A stretch of DNA of 9,236 bases from Betaproteobacteria bacterium. Its GTDB lineage: Bacteria > Pseudomonadota > Gammaproteobacteria > Burkholderiales > Burkholderiaceae_C. The translations under genes were made by a program, and so were the position numbers. The DNA lies in contig VBCQ01000007.1 in assembly GCA_005882155.1 (NCBI GenBank), positions 1 to 9,236 on the forward strand. The letters run 5' to 3'. This document shows positions 1-6,969 of this stretch, one piece after another. Under the pieces are notes generated by a model. The model was given only the letters and a program-made list of their open reading frames with translations. It was not told where the DNA came from and did not search any database. Within the stretch, counting starts at the first letter, position 1. Every line of letters begins with the position of its first letter.

Positions 1-807
1 GTGCGGGTAGCCGCTGCCGTCGAACTTCTCGTGGTGCGACGCAGCGATCTGGCACGCGAGGCGCAGCAGCGGCGAGTCGGTGCCGGCGAGGATGCGCTCG
101 CCGATCTCGGCATGGCGATGCATCTCGACGAGCTCCTCATCGTTCAGCGAGCCCTTCTTCAGCAGGATGTGATCGGGCGTGCCGAGCTTGCCGATGTCGT
201 GCATCGGCGCGGCCGTCAGCAGCGCCTCTTGGAACGACTCGGGCTCGCCGAGCTGGCGCGCGATCAACGCCGAGTAATGCGCCATGCGCTGGATGTGGCC
301 GCCGGTCTCGGGGTCGCGGAACTCGGCGGCGCGGCTCAGGCGCGTGATCAGCTCGCGCTCGCGCGACTCGATCGCCTCGGTGGCGGTCTTCACTTCGGCC
401 GCGAGGTGGGCGGCGCGATCGCGCAGCAGGTTCTGCGCCTGGCGCAGCTGCACGAGGTTGCGCAGGCGCAGCTTGATCTCGGTCGAATCGACCGGCTTGG
501 TGAGGAAGTCGGTCGCGCCGATTTCGAGCGCGCGGCGGCGCACCGCGCTCTGCCCGGCGGCGGTGACCATCACGACCGGCACGTCGGCCAGATGGGCGCT
601 CGCGCGAATGCCTTCGATGAACTGATGCCCGTCCATGCCGGGCATCATGAAGTCGACGATGATCAAGTCGGCGCCGTTGGAGCGGCACCAGGCGAGGCCG
701 CGCACCGGGTCGTCGAAGCGCACCGGCTCGAAGCCGGTCGCCGCGCGCGCAAGTGCCGCCATCAAGGTCAGGTTGACCGCGTTGTCATCGACGATGACGA
801 TGTTCAT
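1..807 (-). CDS. Response regulator with HD-GYP phosphodiesterase domain (3' end cut by window edge)
   Basis: RpfG-like two-domain protein, 269 residues visible and open to the left edge. Residues 1-120 form a receiver domain: acidic pocket D7-D8, phosphoacceptor D52 in VDFMMPGMDG, T82, and K104 in LTKPVD. A helical linker (about 120-155) leads to an HD-GYP domain with the HD pair at H203-D204 (MHDIGKLG) and HHEKFDGSGYP at 258-268, so the GYP signature is just inside the window. Family knowledge: HD-GYP proteins hydrolyse cyclic di-GMP using bound metal ions, and phosphorylation of the receiver tunes this. The start is the ATG directly before NIVIVDDN, with only a weak ribosome site. It follows fliR by 130 nt on the same strand, so it could be the last operon gene or have its own promoter. 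I infer a role in motility control from position only. The partner kinase is not visible. Confidence 0.93.
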   Translation of the reverse strand, partial: MNIVIVDDNAVNLTLMAALARAATGFEPVRFDDPVRGLAWCRSNGADLIIVDFMMPGMDGHQFIEGIRASAHLADVPVVMVTAAGQSAVRRRALEIGATDFLTKPVDSTEIKLRLRNLVQLRQAQNLLRDRAAHLAAEVKTATEAIESRERELITRLSRAAEFRDPETGGHIQRMAHYSALIARQLGEPESFQEALLTAAPMHDIGKLGTPDHILLKKGSLNDEELVEMHRHAEIGERILAGTDSPLLRLACQIAASHHEKFDGSGYPH

Positions 808-937
808 GCCGCTTTCGTGTCCGTTTTATCGCAGCCGAATGATCGCGCCAGCCGGCGGGCCGGTGAGTGCGCGGAGTGCGGAAAATCGCCGTTTGGTGTG
901 ACTATCGACCGCGTTTGGCCAGTCTGCAGGCCCTCGC

Positions 938-1699
938 TCACTGGAAGTACGACAACATCCGTTCCAGCGCCATCGTGAACGGCACCTGCATCATCGGCAG
1001 CGTCAGCAGCGTGCCGAGCAGGCCGACCGCGAGCGTGATCGGGAATCCGATCGCGAAGATGTTCATCTGCTGCGACACGCGTGAAATGATGCCGAGCACC
1101 AGGTTGACGAAGAGCAGCATCGCGATCATCGGCAGCGCGATCCACAGCCCGAGGCGAAAGATTTCGGCGCCCCAGACCTCGGGGTGAACGACGCGCAGGA
1201 ACCCGAACGGCTCGGGCCCGACCGGGAACGCGTGAAAGCTCTGCACCACCGCGGCGATCAGCAGCAGGTGGCCGTTGATGACGATGAACAGCCAGCTGAT
1301 CGCGATGCCGAAGAAGCGGCTCATCGCGGTTACCTGGCCGCCGGTGGCGGGGTCGAAAAAGCCGGCGAAATTCAGCCCCATCTGCAGGCCCACGAGTTCA
1401 CCGGCAAACTCGATTGCGGCGAACACGAGGCGCGCGGCGAAGCCGAGCGTGAGTCCGATGAGCACCTGCTGGATCAGCAGCAGCAATGCGGCCGCCGAGT
1501 CGAGCGCGACGACCGGCATCACCGGCAGCGACGATTGCGCGCACACCGTGATGAGAAACGCCAACGCCACCCGCAAGCGCGCCGGCACACCGCGCTGCGC
1601 GATCACCGGCATCGCACCGAACAGTGCAAGCACGCGAACGAAGGGCCACAGCAGCGGGCTGATCCAGCCGAGGACCTGGGCTTCAGTAAAAGTCAACAT
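938..1699 (-). CDS. fliR: Flagellar export gate protein FliR
   Basis: Integral membrane protein of 253 residues, close to the usual length of about 260. FliR joins FliP and FliQ in the helical core of the export gate, through which rod, hook and filament subunits leave the cytoplasm. Hydrophobic stretches lie near residues 10-32, 42-60, 66-92, 128-155, 180-206 and 215-240. Family-typical segments include LWPFVRVLALF near the N-terminus, GLQMGLNFAGFFDP (104-117) and ISRVSQQMNIFAIGFP (205-220). I chose the ATG giving MLTFTEAQ because FliR proteins normally begin this way. The frame stays open upstream to another ATG at 1822, but that extension is translated repeat DNA. There is no strong ribosome site. 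A 201 nt gap with a tandem repeat separates it from fliQ, an unusually wide spacing for this pair. Confidence 0.96.
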   Translation of the reverse strand: MLTFTEAQVLGWISPLLWPFVRVLALFGAMPVIAQRGVPARLRVALAFLITVCAQSSLPVMPVVALDSAAALLLLIQQVLIGLTLGFAARLVFAAIEFAGELVGLQMGLNFAGFFDPATGGQVTAMSRFFGIAISWLFIVINGHLLLIAAVVQSFHAFPVGPEPFGFLRVVHPEVWGAEIFRLGLWIALPMIAMLLFVNLVLGIISRVSQQMNIFAIGFPITLAVGLLGTLLTLPMMQVPFTMALERMLSYFQ

Positions 1700-1747
1700 C
1701 GGCGGCCAGACACCCAAGCAAGCGCAGCGAAGCGCCCTCAAGCCACG

Positions 1748-1906
1748 CCCGCGGAACCGGCTTCGCCGGGCCGCAGGGCGGCGCCCCTCGGGGGCAGGAG
1801 CGCAGCGACTGGGGGGCACCATCAGCCCCGCGGAACCGGCTTCGCCGGGCCGCAGGGCGGCGCCCCTCGGGGGCAGGAGCGCAGCGACTGGGGGGCACCA
1901 TCAGCC
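1748..1906 (-). repeat. Two tandem copies of a 79 bp GC-rich repeat between fliQ and fliR
   Basis: Positions 1748-1827 and 1827-1906 match perfectly at a period of 79 bases. Each unit holds short palindromes, including CCCCTCGGGGG and CCGGCTTCGCCGG, so the RNA could fold. The fliQ stop codon (1901-1903) lies inside the right-hand copy. Each copy also carries an ATG in minus-strand sense, at 1899-1901 and 1820-1822. The unit shares two 11-base cores, CCCCTCGGGGG and CGCCGGGCCGC, with the 81 bp repeat in fliH. It looks like a dispersed intergenic repeat, a type I recall from Burkholderiales; I could not check copy number elsewhere. Confidence 0.9.
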
Positions 1907-2170
1907 GACGACGGTCGGGATCGCTTGCAGCATCCGCTGCAGATACTCGACCAGCGTGCTGAGCATCCACGGCCCGGCGATCGCAAGCACCGCGACAGCG
2001 GCGATGATCTTCGGCACGAACGACAGCGTCGCTTCGTGGATCTGCGTGGCCGCCTGGAAGATGCTGACCAGCAGGCCGACGGCGAGCACGGTGAGCAGCA
2101 CCGGGGCGGAGACCATCAGCAAGAGGTAGAGGCCTTGTTGGCCGTAGGTGAAGACTTGTTGCGGGTCCAT
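1901..2170 (-). CDS. fliQ: Flagellar export gate protein FliQ
   Basis: Small membrane protein of 89 residues, exactly the usual FliQ size. It has two hydrophobic helices (about 14-38 and 50-73) joined by the conserved segment FQAATQIHEATLSFVPK (38-54). FliQ wraps around the FliP-FliR core to complete the helical export gate. The start MDPQQVF is preceded by a modest GGAA ribosome site. The stop TGA falls within the 79 bp repeat that follows, so the repeat reaches the last codon of the gene. However, the C-terminal residues up to IPTVVG look normal for the family. It lies 77 nt downstream of fliP, and that gap is largely filled by a hairpin repeat. Confidence 0.96.
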   Translation of the reverse strand: MDPQQVFTYGQQGLYLLLMVSAPVLLTVLAVGLLVSIFQAATQIHEATLSFVPKIIAAVAVLAIAGPWMLSTLVEYLQRMLQAIPTVVG

Positions 2171-2178
2171 TCAGATTC

Positions 2179-2223
2179 CGTTCACGCTGAGCCTGTCGAA
2201 GGGACAGGCTCAGCCCGAACGGG
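2179..2223. repeat. Palindromic dispersed repeat between fliP and fliQ
   Basis: A nested inverted repeat. The inner 10 bp stem TGAGCCTGTC (2188-2197) pairs with GACAGGCTCA (2203-2212) across a 5-base loop. The outer arms are CCGTTC (2179-2184) and GAACGG (2218-2223). The same family occurs twice between fliN and fliO. I recall this GTTCG...TGAGC(C/T)TGTCGAAGG type as a very common intergenic palindrome in several proteobacteria. As RNA it would fold strongly, but no U-run follows, so I do not call a terminator. Confidence 0.85.
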
Positions 2224-2247
2224 ATAGGCGGTATGGATCTGCGTTAT

Positions 2248-3033
2248 CTACGTCGAAAAACTCGCCGCCAGCGACCCCAGCAGCAAATTCCATCCATCGG
2301 CCAGCACGAACAGCATCAGCTTGAAGGGCAGGGCGACGAGCACCGGGCTCAGCATCATCATTCCGAGGCTCATCAGCACGCTGGCGACGATCATGTCGAT
2401 GACGAGGAAGGGGATGAAGATCAGGAAGCCGATCTGAAACGCGCTCTTCAACTCGCTGGTCACGAACGCCGGCACCAGCACCTTGAACGGCACGTCGGCC
2501 GATTTCACGCTCGCATCGATCTTCGCGAGCTTGGCGAACAGCATCACGTCGGCTTGGCGCGTCTGCTTGAGCATGAAGGCGCGCATCGGCACCTCGCCGC
2601 GCTTGAGCGCTTCGTCGAACGCGATCTTGTTTTCCGAGTACGGCTGGTAGGCCTCGCTGTAGACCTTGTCGATCGTCGGGCCCATCACGAAAAAGGTGAG
2701 GAACAGGCTCAGGCCGACGATCACCTGGTTCGGCGGCGCGGCCTGCGTGCCGATCGCCTGGCGCAGCAAGCTCAGCACGATGACGATGCGGGTGAAGCCG
2801 GTCATCAACAGCAGCACCGCCGGCAGAAAGCTCAACGCAGTGAAGAACAGAAGCGTCTGGATCGGCACCGCATAACTCGTGCTGCCGCCGCTCTGCCCAA
2901 CCAGCAGCGGCAGGCTCGCGCCACCGCTCGCCTGCGCTAAAGCGGCGCAAGGAACGGCCGACAACACCGACACGGCGGCGATGAGTCCGGCGCGGCGTGC
3001 GCGCGGCGAAAGAGAATCGCGTTCAGCGCTCAC
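2248..3033 (-). CDS. fliP: Flagellar export gate protein FliP
   Basis: Export gate subunit of 261 residues with an N-terminal signal peptide, as is known for the FliP family. Basic residues (RARRAG, 11-16) precede a hydrophobic stretch (17-33) and a likely cleavage site after ALAQA. Membrane helices follow near 56-78, 82-95, 103-120, 185-220 and 225-245. The family signature FVTSELKSAFQIGFLIFIPF (190-209) is intact, as is LLLMTGFTRIVIVLSLLRQA (74-93). I chose the GTG at 3031-3033. It overlaps the end of fliO by 11 nt, has AAGGGG (3041-3046) 7 nt upstream, and puts the signal peptide at the N-terminus. Upstream in-frame sequence only re-reads fliO. FliP oligomerises with FliQ and FliR to form the membrane pore. 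FliO encoded just upstream helps FliP assemble. Confidence 0.95.
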   Translation of the reverse strand: MSAERDSLSPRARRAGLIAAVSVLSAVPCAALAQASGGASLPLLVGQSGGSTSYAVPIQTLLFFTALSFLPAVLLLMTGFTRIVIVLSLLRQAIGTQAAPPNQVIVGLSLFLTFFVMGPTIDKVYSEAYQPYSENKIAFDEALKRGEVPMRAFMLKQTRQADVMLFAKLAKIDASVKSADVPFKVLVPAFVTSELKSAFQIGFLIFIPFLVIDMIVASVLMSLGMMMLSPVLVALPFKLMLFVLADGWNLLLGSLAASFST

Positions 3034-3382
3034 CGGCAGACCCCTTGTCCTGTCGCAGCTTGGCGAAGACTTGTGCAAACGGCATCGGTGCTGCAGCGGG
3101 ACTGCTGGGCGTCGCATCGCCGGCCTGCGGCGCCATCGAATGCAAGGTCGTGATGTTCTGCGGCGTGACGCCGAGCACCAGCCAACGCCGCTCGTCGCCC
3201 GTGCCGACCTCGATCGTGACGATGCGCTGGCTCGGCGAAATCGGCAGCGCCGCGACGCTGCGCATCAGCCCATGCGCACTCGCCCCGCCCATCGGCGTTC
3301 GCTTGAGCAGCCAAAGCGCGAGCGGAATCATCGCGATGATCGCGATGAACCAGAGCAGCGAGGAGAGGCCGGTTGAAATCAT
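3023..3382 (-). CDS. fliO: Flagellar export assembly protein FliO
   Basis: Bitopic membrane protein of 119 residues. One hydrophobic helix (about 7-27, LLWFIAIIAMIPLALWLL) is followed by a short cytoplasmic domain. The segment MRSVAALPISPSQRIVTIEV (40-59) and the following WLVLGVTPQNITTLHSM (67-83) match the FliO pattern of a basic-hydrophobic patch around xSQRIVxVEVG. FliO is a chaperone-like factor that stabilises FliP during gate assembly and is absent from the finished pore. The family diverges quickly, so identification rests on these motifs and on the position between fliN and fliP. The start ATG has little ribosome-site support, and two strong palindromes lie just upstream, which may lower its translation. 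The C-terminus overlaps the fliP start by 11 nt, suggesting coupled translation. Confidence 0.92.
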   Translation of the reverse strand: MISTGLSSLLWFIAIIAMIPLALWLLKRTPMGGASAHGLMRSVAALPISPSQRIVTIEVGTGDERRWLVLGVTPQNITTLHSMAPQAGDATPSSPAAAPMPFAQVFAKLRQDKGSAGER

Positions 3383-3397
3383 TGGAATGCCATGAAC

Positions 3398-3441
3398 CCG
3401 TTCGCACTGAGCCTGTCCTTCGACAGGCTCAGGATGATCGG
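3398..3441. repeat. Palindromic dispersed repeat, first of two between fliN and fliO
   Basis: The 11 bp stem CTGAGCCTGTC (3407-3417) pairs perfectly with GACAGGCTCAG (3422-3432) across the loop CTTC. The left outer arm CCGTTCG (3398-3404) is present, but the right arm has degenerated to GATGATCGG. It is related to the palindrome at 2179-2223 and to its neighbour at 3449-3498. Confidence 0.85.
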
Positions 3442-3448
3442 AAACTCC

Positions 3449-3498
3449 CCGTTCGCCCTGAGCTTGTCGAAGGGCTTCGACAAGCTCAGCCCGAACGG
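3449..3498. repeat. Palindromic dispersed repeat, second of two between fliN and fliO
   Basis: This is the most complete copy of the family. The 14 bp stem CTGAGCTTGTCGAA (3458-3471) pairs with TTCGACAAGCTCAG (3476-3489) over a 4-base loop. The outer arms CCGTTCG (3449-3455) and CGAACGG (3492-3498) also pair. With the adjacent copy it fills most of the 133 nt between fliN and fliO. It could form a long cruciform or RNA hairpin within the operon transcript. Confidence 0.87.
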
Positions 3499-3515
3499 AG
3501 TGGGATAGACGTGCA

Positions 3516-3977
3516 TCAACCGCGACTGAGCCGCCGCATCCGCTCGCTCGGCGTGACGATGTCGGTCAGGCGAATACCGAACTTGTCGTTGACGACCACC
3601 ACCTCGCCTTGCGCGATGAGGTAGCCGTTGACGAGCACGTCCATCGGCTCGCCGGCCATCGCTTCGAGCTCCACCACCGAGCCCTGCGCCAATTGCAGGA
3701 TGTGCTTGATCGGGATGCGCGTCCGCCCCAACTCCACGGTGAGCTGCACCGGGATGTCGAGGATCATGTTGATGTCGTTGCCGGCCGTCGGCCCGGACCC
3801 CGACGCGAAGTTCGCGAATTGCGCCGGCGCGACTTGCTCGGCACTGGTCAGCAGATCGGTGGCGCTCGACGACGACGAAGGCGCCGCTTCGGCGAGCGCG
3901 GCGGCCCACTCGGCGGCCATCGCGTCTTCTGCGTTCGGGGCGCCGGGGGTCGGCGCGGCTGCGTTGTCAGGCGGCAT
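3516..3977 (-). CDS. fliN: Flagellar motor switch protein FliN
   Basis: C-ring protein of 153 residues. The N-terminal part (1-65) is rich in Ala, Pro and Ser (SSSSS at 34-38) and looks disordered, which is common in proteobacterial FliN. Residues about 70-150 form the conserved SpoA (SPOA) domain: INMILDIPVQLTVELGRT, then LAQGSVVELE, VNGYLIAQGEVVVVND and KFGIRLTDIV. FliN packs with the FliM C-terminal domain at the base of the C-ring. There it takes part in rotational switching and docks FliH with export cargo. The ATG lies 11 nt inside the end of fliM and has GGGAG six bases upstream, so the start is well supported and translation is probably coupled to fliM. The gap after it holds two palindromes. 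Confidence 0.97.
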   Translation of the reverse strand: MPPDNAAAPTPGAPNAEDAMAAEWAAALAEAAPSSSSSATDLLTSAEQVAPAQFANFASGSGPTAGNDINMILDIPVQLTVELGRTRIPIKHILQLAQGSVVELEAMAGEPMDVLVNGYLIAQGEVVVVNDKFGIRLTDIVTPSERMRRLSRG

Positions 3978-4971
3978 TGTGGGCTCCCATCCAGCTCAGG
4001 TTCGAGCTCGTCAACAGTTGATCGATCTTCAACGCGTACTTGCCGTTGGAGGTTCCGTAGTGGCAATCGAGAATCGGCACGCCGGCCACCTTGGCCTGCA
4101 TGCCGGGCTGCAGGTCGAGCTCGATGAAGTCGCCAGGCTTGAACGACAGCAGCTGCTCGACGGTCGCCGGCGCGGTCGCGAGCTCGGCGACGAGGTCGAC
4201 CTCAGCGGCCTGGATCTGCTCCTTCAGCAAGTTCACCCAGCGCCGGTCGGGCTCGTTGGAGTCGCCCTGCACGGTCGAATACAGCACGTCGCGGATCGGC
4301 TCGAGTGTCGAGTACGGAATGCAGAAGTGAACCGTGCCGGTGGTGTCGCCGATCTCCAGCGTGAACGAGGTCGCGACGACGATCTCGCTCGGCGTGGCGA
4401 TGTTGGCGAATTGCGGCTGCATTTCCGAGCGCTGGTATTCGAGCTCGAGCGGATAGATGCCGTTCCACGCCTTCGCGTATTCAACCGTCACGACTTCGAC
4501 CAGGCGAGTGATGATGCGTTGCTCGGTCGGCGAGAAGTCGCGCCCTTCGATTCGCGTGTGGTACTTGCCGGCGCCGCCAAAGAGGGCATCGATGACGGCG
4601 AAGACGAGCGTCGGATCGCAAACGATCAGCCCGCTGCCGCGCAGCGGCCGCACCGAGACAATGTTGAAGTTGGTCGGCACGACGATCTCGCGCAGGAAGG
4701 CGCTGTACTTCTGCACCTTGATGCCGCCGATCGAGATCTCCGGGCTCTTGCGGATGAAGTTGAACAGGCCGATGCGGATGTTGCGGGCGAAGCGCTCGTT
4801 GATGATCTCCATCGTCGGCATGCGCCCGCGGACGATGCGTTCCTGGCTCGCGAGGTTGTAGTCGCGCACTCCCCCGCTCGGAACGTCTTCCTGCTCGAGC
4901 TTCTGGCTTTCGCCGGTGATGCCTTGCAGCAGTGCATCGACTTCGTCTTGCGAGAGGATTTGCTGGTTCAT
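3967..4971 (-). CDS. fliM: Flagellar motor switch protein FliM
   Basis: C-ring protein of 334 residues, the standard FliM length. The N-terminal peptide ILSQDEVDALLQGI (5-18) is the conserved site for phosphorylated CheY. The middle domain (about 45-230) contains the LFGGAGKYHTRIEGRDFS segment (130-147), which matches the conserved GGxG region contacting FliG. The C-terminal SpoA-type domain (about 255-325) ends in NGKYALKIDQLL and pairs with FliN. When CheY-P binds, FliM relays a conformational change to FliG that reverses motor direction. The start was chosen because it yields the CheY-binding peptide at the N-terminus. In-frame sequence upstream is the other-frame reading of fliL. The gene begins 10 nt after fliL and overlaps fliN by 11 nt. 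All expected regions appear intact. Confidence 0.98.
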   Translation of the reverse strand: MNQQILSQDEVDALLQGITGESQKLEQEDVPSGGVRDYNLASQERIVRGRMPTMEIINERFARNIRIGLFNFIRKSPEISIGGIKVQKYSAFLREIVVPTNFNIVSVRPLRGSGLIVCDPTLVFAVIDALFGGAGKYHTRIEGRDFSPTEQRIITRLVEVVTVEYAKAWNGIYPLELEYQRSEMQPQFANIATPSEIVVATSFTLEIGDTTGTVHFCIPYSTLEPIRDVLYSTVQGDSNEPDRRWVNLLKEQIQAAEVDLVAELATAPATVEQLLSFKPGDFIELDLQPGMQAKVAGVPILDCHYGTSNGKYALKIDQLLTSSNLSWMGAHNAA

Positions 4972-4981
4972 CGTGTCTCGC

Positions 4982-5635
4982 TCACTGGATGATGAAACTG
5001 GAGAAATGAACGTGCCGCACCGGGTTGTGATCGGCGAACTTCTTGCGGCTTTTCGGTTTCGGCGCCGGCGTGTCTTCGTCGTCGTCGTCGTCGTCGCTCT
5101 TCGGGGTCGCGGCAACCACTTTCTCTTCGACGACCGGTTCCTCAGCTTCGAATTCCATGCCTAGCGGGCGCACCGCTTCGCGCATGATTTCGCGCGCCAG
5201 CGCTTCCTTGCCGGCACGCTCGAGCAACTGGCGCGAGGTCTTGTGCGCGAGCACCATCAAGATGCCGTTGCGGATTGCCGGCATGTAGACCTTCAGCTCG
5301 TCGGCGAAATGCGCGTCGTCGAGCTCGAGCGTGATGCCGATCTGCGCGAAGCGCTCGCTTTCGCGGTCGGCGAGATTGACCACGAACGGATCGAGCGGCA
5401 GGAAGGTCGGCGGCGTGCGGTTCTTCTCGCGCGCTGCGGCATGGCTCGTGCGCGCGCCGTCGGCATCGTCGGCGTCGCCGCTCTTCAGAAAGAACGCTGC
5501 CGCCCCGCCGCCCGCGATCAGCACCGCGAACGCCGCCGCGCCGATGATGACGAGCTTCTTCTTGCGCACCCACCACTTCGGTGCGGGCGCGATCGCTTCG
5601 CCGTCTTCGACGGGCTCAGCGGCAGGCGCGGACAT
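4982..5635 (-). CDS. fliL: Flagellar basal body protein FliL
   Basis: Single-pass inner membrane protein of 217 residues, longer than typical FliL (about 155-180). A short cytoplasmic N-terminus ends in WWVRKKK (21-27), followed by a transmembrane helix (28-50) and a periplasmic domain with the family segment FLPLDPFVVNL (78-88). The C-terminus NPVRHVHFSSFIIQ (204-217) is typical of betaproteobacterial FliL. Family knowledge: FliL surrounds the stator units and supports torque under load. The extra length is largely a charged insert (about 162-202) with six consecutive Asp residues (181-186), encoded by a triplet microsatellite, then a Lys/Pro-rich stretch. The start has a strong ribosome site, GGAGGA (5642-5647), six bases upstream. 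A 112 nt gap to fliK shows no repeat I recognise and no convincing promoter. Confidence 0.96.
   Translation of the reverse strand: MSAPAAEPVEDGEAIAPAPKWWVRKKKLVIIGAAAFAVLIAGGGAAAFFLKSGDADDADGARTSHAAAREKNRTPPTFLPLDPFVVNLADRESERFAQIGITLELDDAHFADELKVYMPAIRNGILMVLAHKTSRQLLERAGKEALAREIMREAVRPLGMEFEAEEPVVEEKVVAATPKSDDDDDDEDTPAPKPKSRKKFADHNPVRHVHFSSFIIQ
5076..5096. repeat. Triplet microsatellite (TCG)7 inside fliL
   Basis: Seven uninterrupted TCG units on the plus strand encode most of the Asp tract of FliL (residues 181-186) in the minus-strand reading. Gain or loss of a unit would keep the frame and change the length of the acidic run. Confidence 0.9.
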
Positions 5636-5747
5636 GGAAGGTCCTCCGATTCATGAGGGAAATTGTCGAATCTGCACTCCGGTGCGAATGCGGCAATAAG
5701 GGGGGGAAATGCGGGCCAGTCCGCGGCGCGCCACGCCGCACCGCGCG

Positions 5748-6959
5748 TTAGGCGTAGAGGTCGACCGCGCCGAGCGGCAGACGAAGATTCACTCTTGCGG
5801 CCGGTAATTCACTGTCACTCTCGAGTCCGCCGACGCGGAGCGAGTGATTGGCGTGCTCGTTCTTCGACTGGCCGTCTTTTGATTGCGAGTGCTGCGACAC
5901 GCCGCCGCCGCTCAGCGTCAGGCCGGCGTCGCGCAGCGCCGCAGCGAGCTCGGGCAGGCTCGTCTCGATGATCTGTCGCGTGGCGGCCGAGTCGGCGCCG
6001 AAGTCGACGCGGGCTTGGGTGCCGTCGAGCGCGATCTGCACCGAGATCGGGCCCATCTCTGCCGGATTCAGATGCAGCTGTGCATGCTGCACGCCGTCGC
6101 GCGCGAGCACGCTGACCTGCACGCCGAACGCAGCGCGGAATTCGGGCGAAGTCGCCGGTGTCGGCAGATCGACCGCGACCGGCGCGGCGGCTTCGTCGCT
6201 GCGCGGCGTCGGGTTGAGCGCGGTCGCCGTGTTCGGCATCGCGGTCTCGATCGGTGTCGGCGGTTCGATGCGCTGCGGCGCGTCAGCGGAGTCCTTGATC
6301 GCGTTCAGCATCGCGCTGTCGAAGCCGACGCGCTCGCCGCGTTGCTCGATGAAGCTCATGCGTGCGTCGCGCGCATCTGAGCGCGCAGCGTCGGCGCGAG
6401 CGGCGAGCAGCTCGGCCCGCGGCAGGCCTTTGCCTTGGGCCGACTCGCTTGCCGGAAATTCAGCGGGCTGCGCACCGCCGCGTGGATTGGCGCTCGGGGT
6501 CGGCGGCACCGGCTGGCTCAGCGTCGCGAGCCACTCGGCCAACGAAGGATCGGGTGTCTTGTCTTTGTCGTGGCCAGCGGCGGGCGTGTCTTTCGCATCG
6601 GCGGTCGGCGTCTCTGTGCTCGCGTCGAGCGTCTTCTTCTGCGCCGGGTCGGCGCGCTCGCTGCGGCGCGACGGACTTTGGGCTTTCTTCGCCGGCACTG
6701 TTTGACGACCTTGCGGCTGTTCGCACGCCTGCGTGTCGTCGGCGGATTTCTTCGGCGCCTTGTCGTGCGCCGCGTCGTTGCTCGCTTGACGGGTCTTGTC
6801 GGTCGCCGGCTTGGCCGCGTCGTGGTGCGGCGCGGCCTGGCGTGCCGACAGCAGTTTCGCGAATGCGCTGTCGTCGCTTTGCAGCGCGCTGCTGGGCGCA
6901 GTCGGCGCGGAAGGCGCCGGCGACGCGGTGACGGTGATCGGATGCGGGTTGATCTGCAT
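5748..6959 (-). CDS. fliK: Flagellar hook-length control protein FliK
   Basis: Secreted molecular ruler of 403 residues, in the usual range of about 370-450. Residues 1-270 are low complexity, rich in Ala, Pro, Asp and Lys, and probably extended, as expected for the part threaded through the growing hook. The C-terminal domain (about 272-355) carries the hook-length-control signature: QHAQLHLNPAEMGPISVQIA (291-310), the VDFGADSAATRQIIETSLPEL region and the LRDAGLTL motif. This domain contacts FlhB and switches export from hook to filament substrates. A polar Ser/Gln/His/Asn stretch follows. I chose the ATG giving MQINPHP, 10 nt after fliJ. A GTG at 6978-6980 would add seven residues and overlap fliJ by 11 nt, and cannot be excluded. 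The ribosome site is weak (GAGA). Confidence 0.94.
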   Translation of the reverse strand: MQINPHPITVTASPAPSAPTAPSSALQSDDSAFAKLLSARQAAPHHDAAKPATDKTRQASNDAAHDKAPKKSADDTQACEQPQGRQTVPAKKAQSPSRRSERADPAQKKTLDASTETPTADAKDTPAAGHDKDKTPDPSLAEWLATLSQPVPPTPSANPRGGAQPAEFPASESAQGKGLPRAELLAARADAARSDARDARMSFIEQRGERVGFDSAMLNAIKDSADAPQRIEPPTPIETAMPNTATALNPTPRSDEAAAPVAVDLPTPATSPEFRAAFGVQVSVLARDGVQHAQLHLNPAEMGPISVQIALDGTQARVDFGADSAATRQIIETSLPELAAALRDAGLTLSGGGVSQHSQSKDGQSKNEHANHSLRVGGLESDSELPAARVNLRLPLGAVDLYA

Positions 6960-6969
6960 GGTCGATTTC

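Noticed and set aside
808..937. Sigma-28 promoter upstream of the HD-GYP gene, based on GCGATAA
   Set aside because: No TAAA-like box lies at the required distance upstream, so a single partial match is not enough.
938..1822. Longer FliR starting at 1822
   Set aside because: The extra 41 residues come mostly from repeat DNA and are Arg/Pro-rich; the ATG at 1697-1699 gives the normal FliR N-terminus.
2179..2223. Intrinsic terminator after fliP
   Set aside because: The stem is strong, but no U-run follows in transcript sense, and fliQ follows on the same strand. The same palindrome recurs as a dispersed repeat.
3628..4992. Long plus-strand open frame of 454 codons opposite fliM and fliN, with similar ones at 1-978, 1184-2227 and 7442-8806
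   Set aside because: They lie antisense to clearly recognisable flagellar genes, have compositions typical of GC-rich shadow frames (many Arg, His, Asp, Ala) and show no family motif.
5636..5747. Sigma-54 or sigma-28 promoter upstream of fliL
   Set aside because: A TGGCCCG element and a TTGCC element are present, but their spacing and order do not match GG-N10-GC or TAAA-N15-GCCGATAA.
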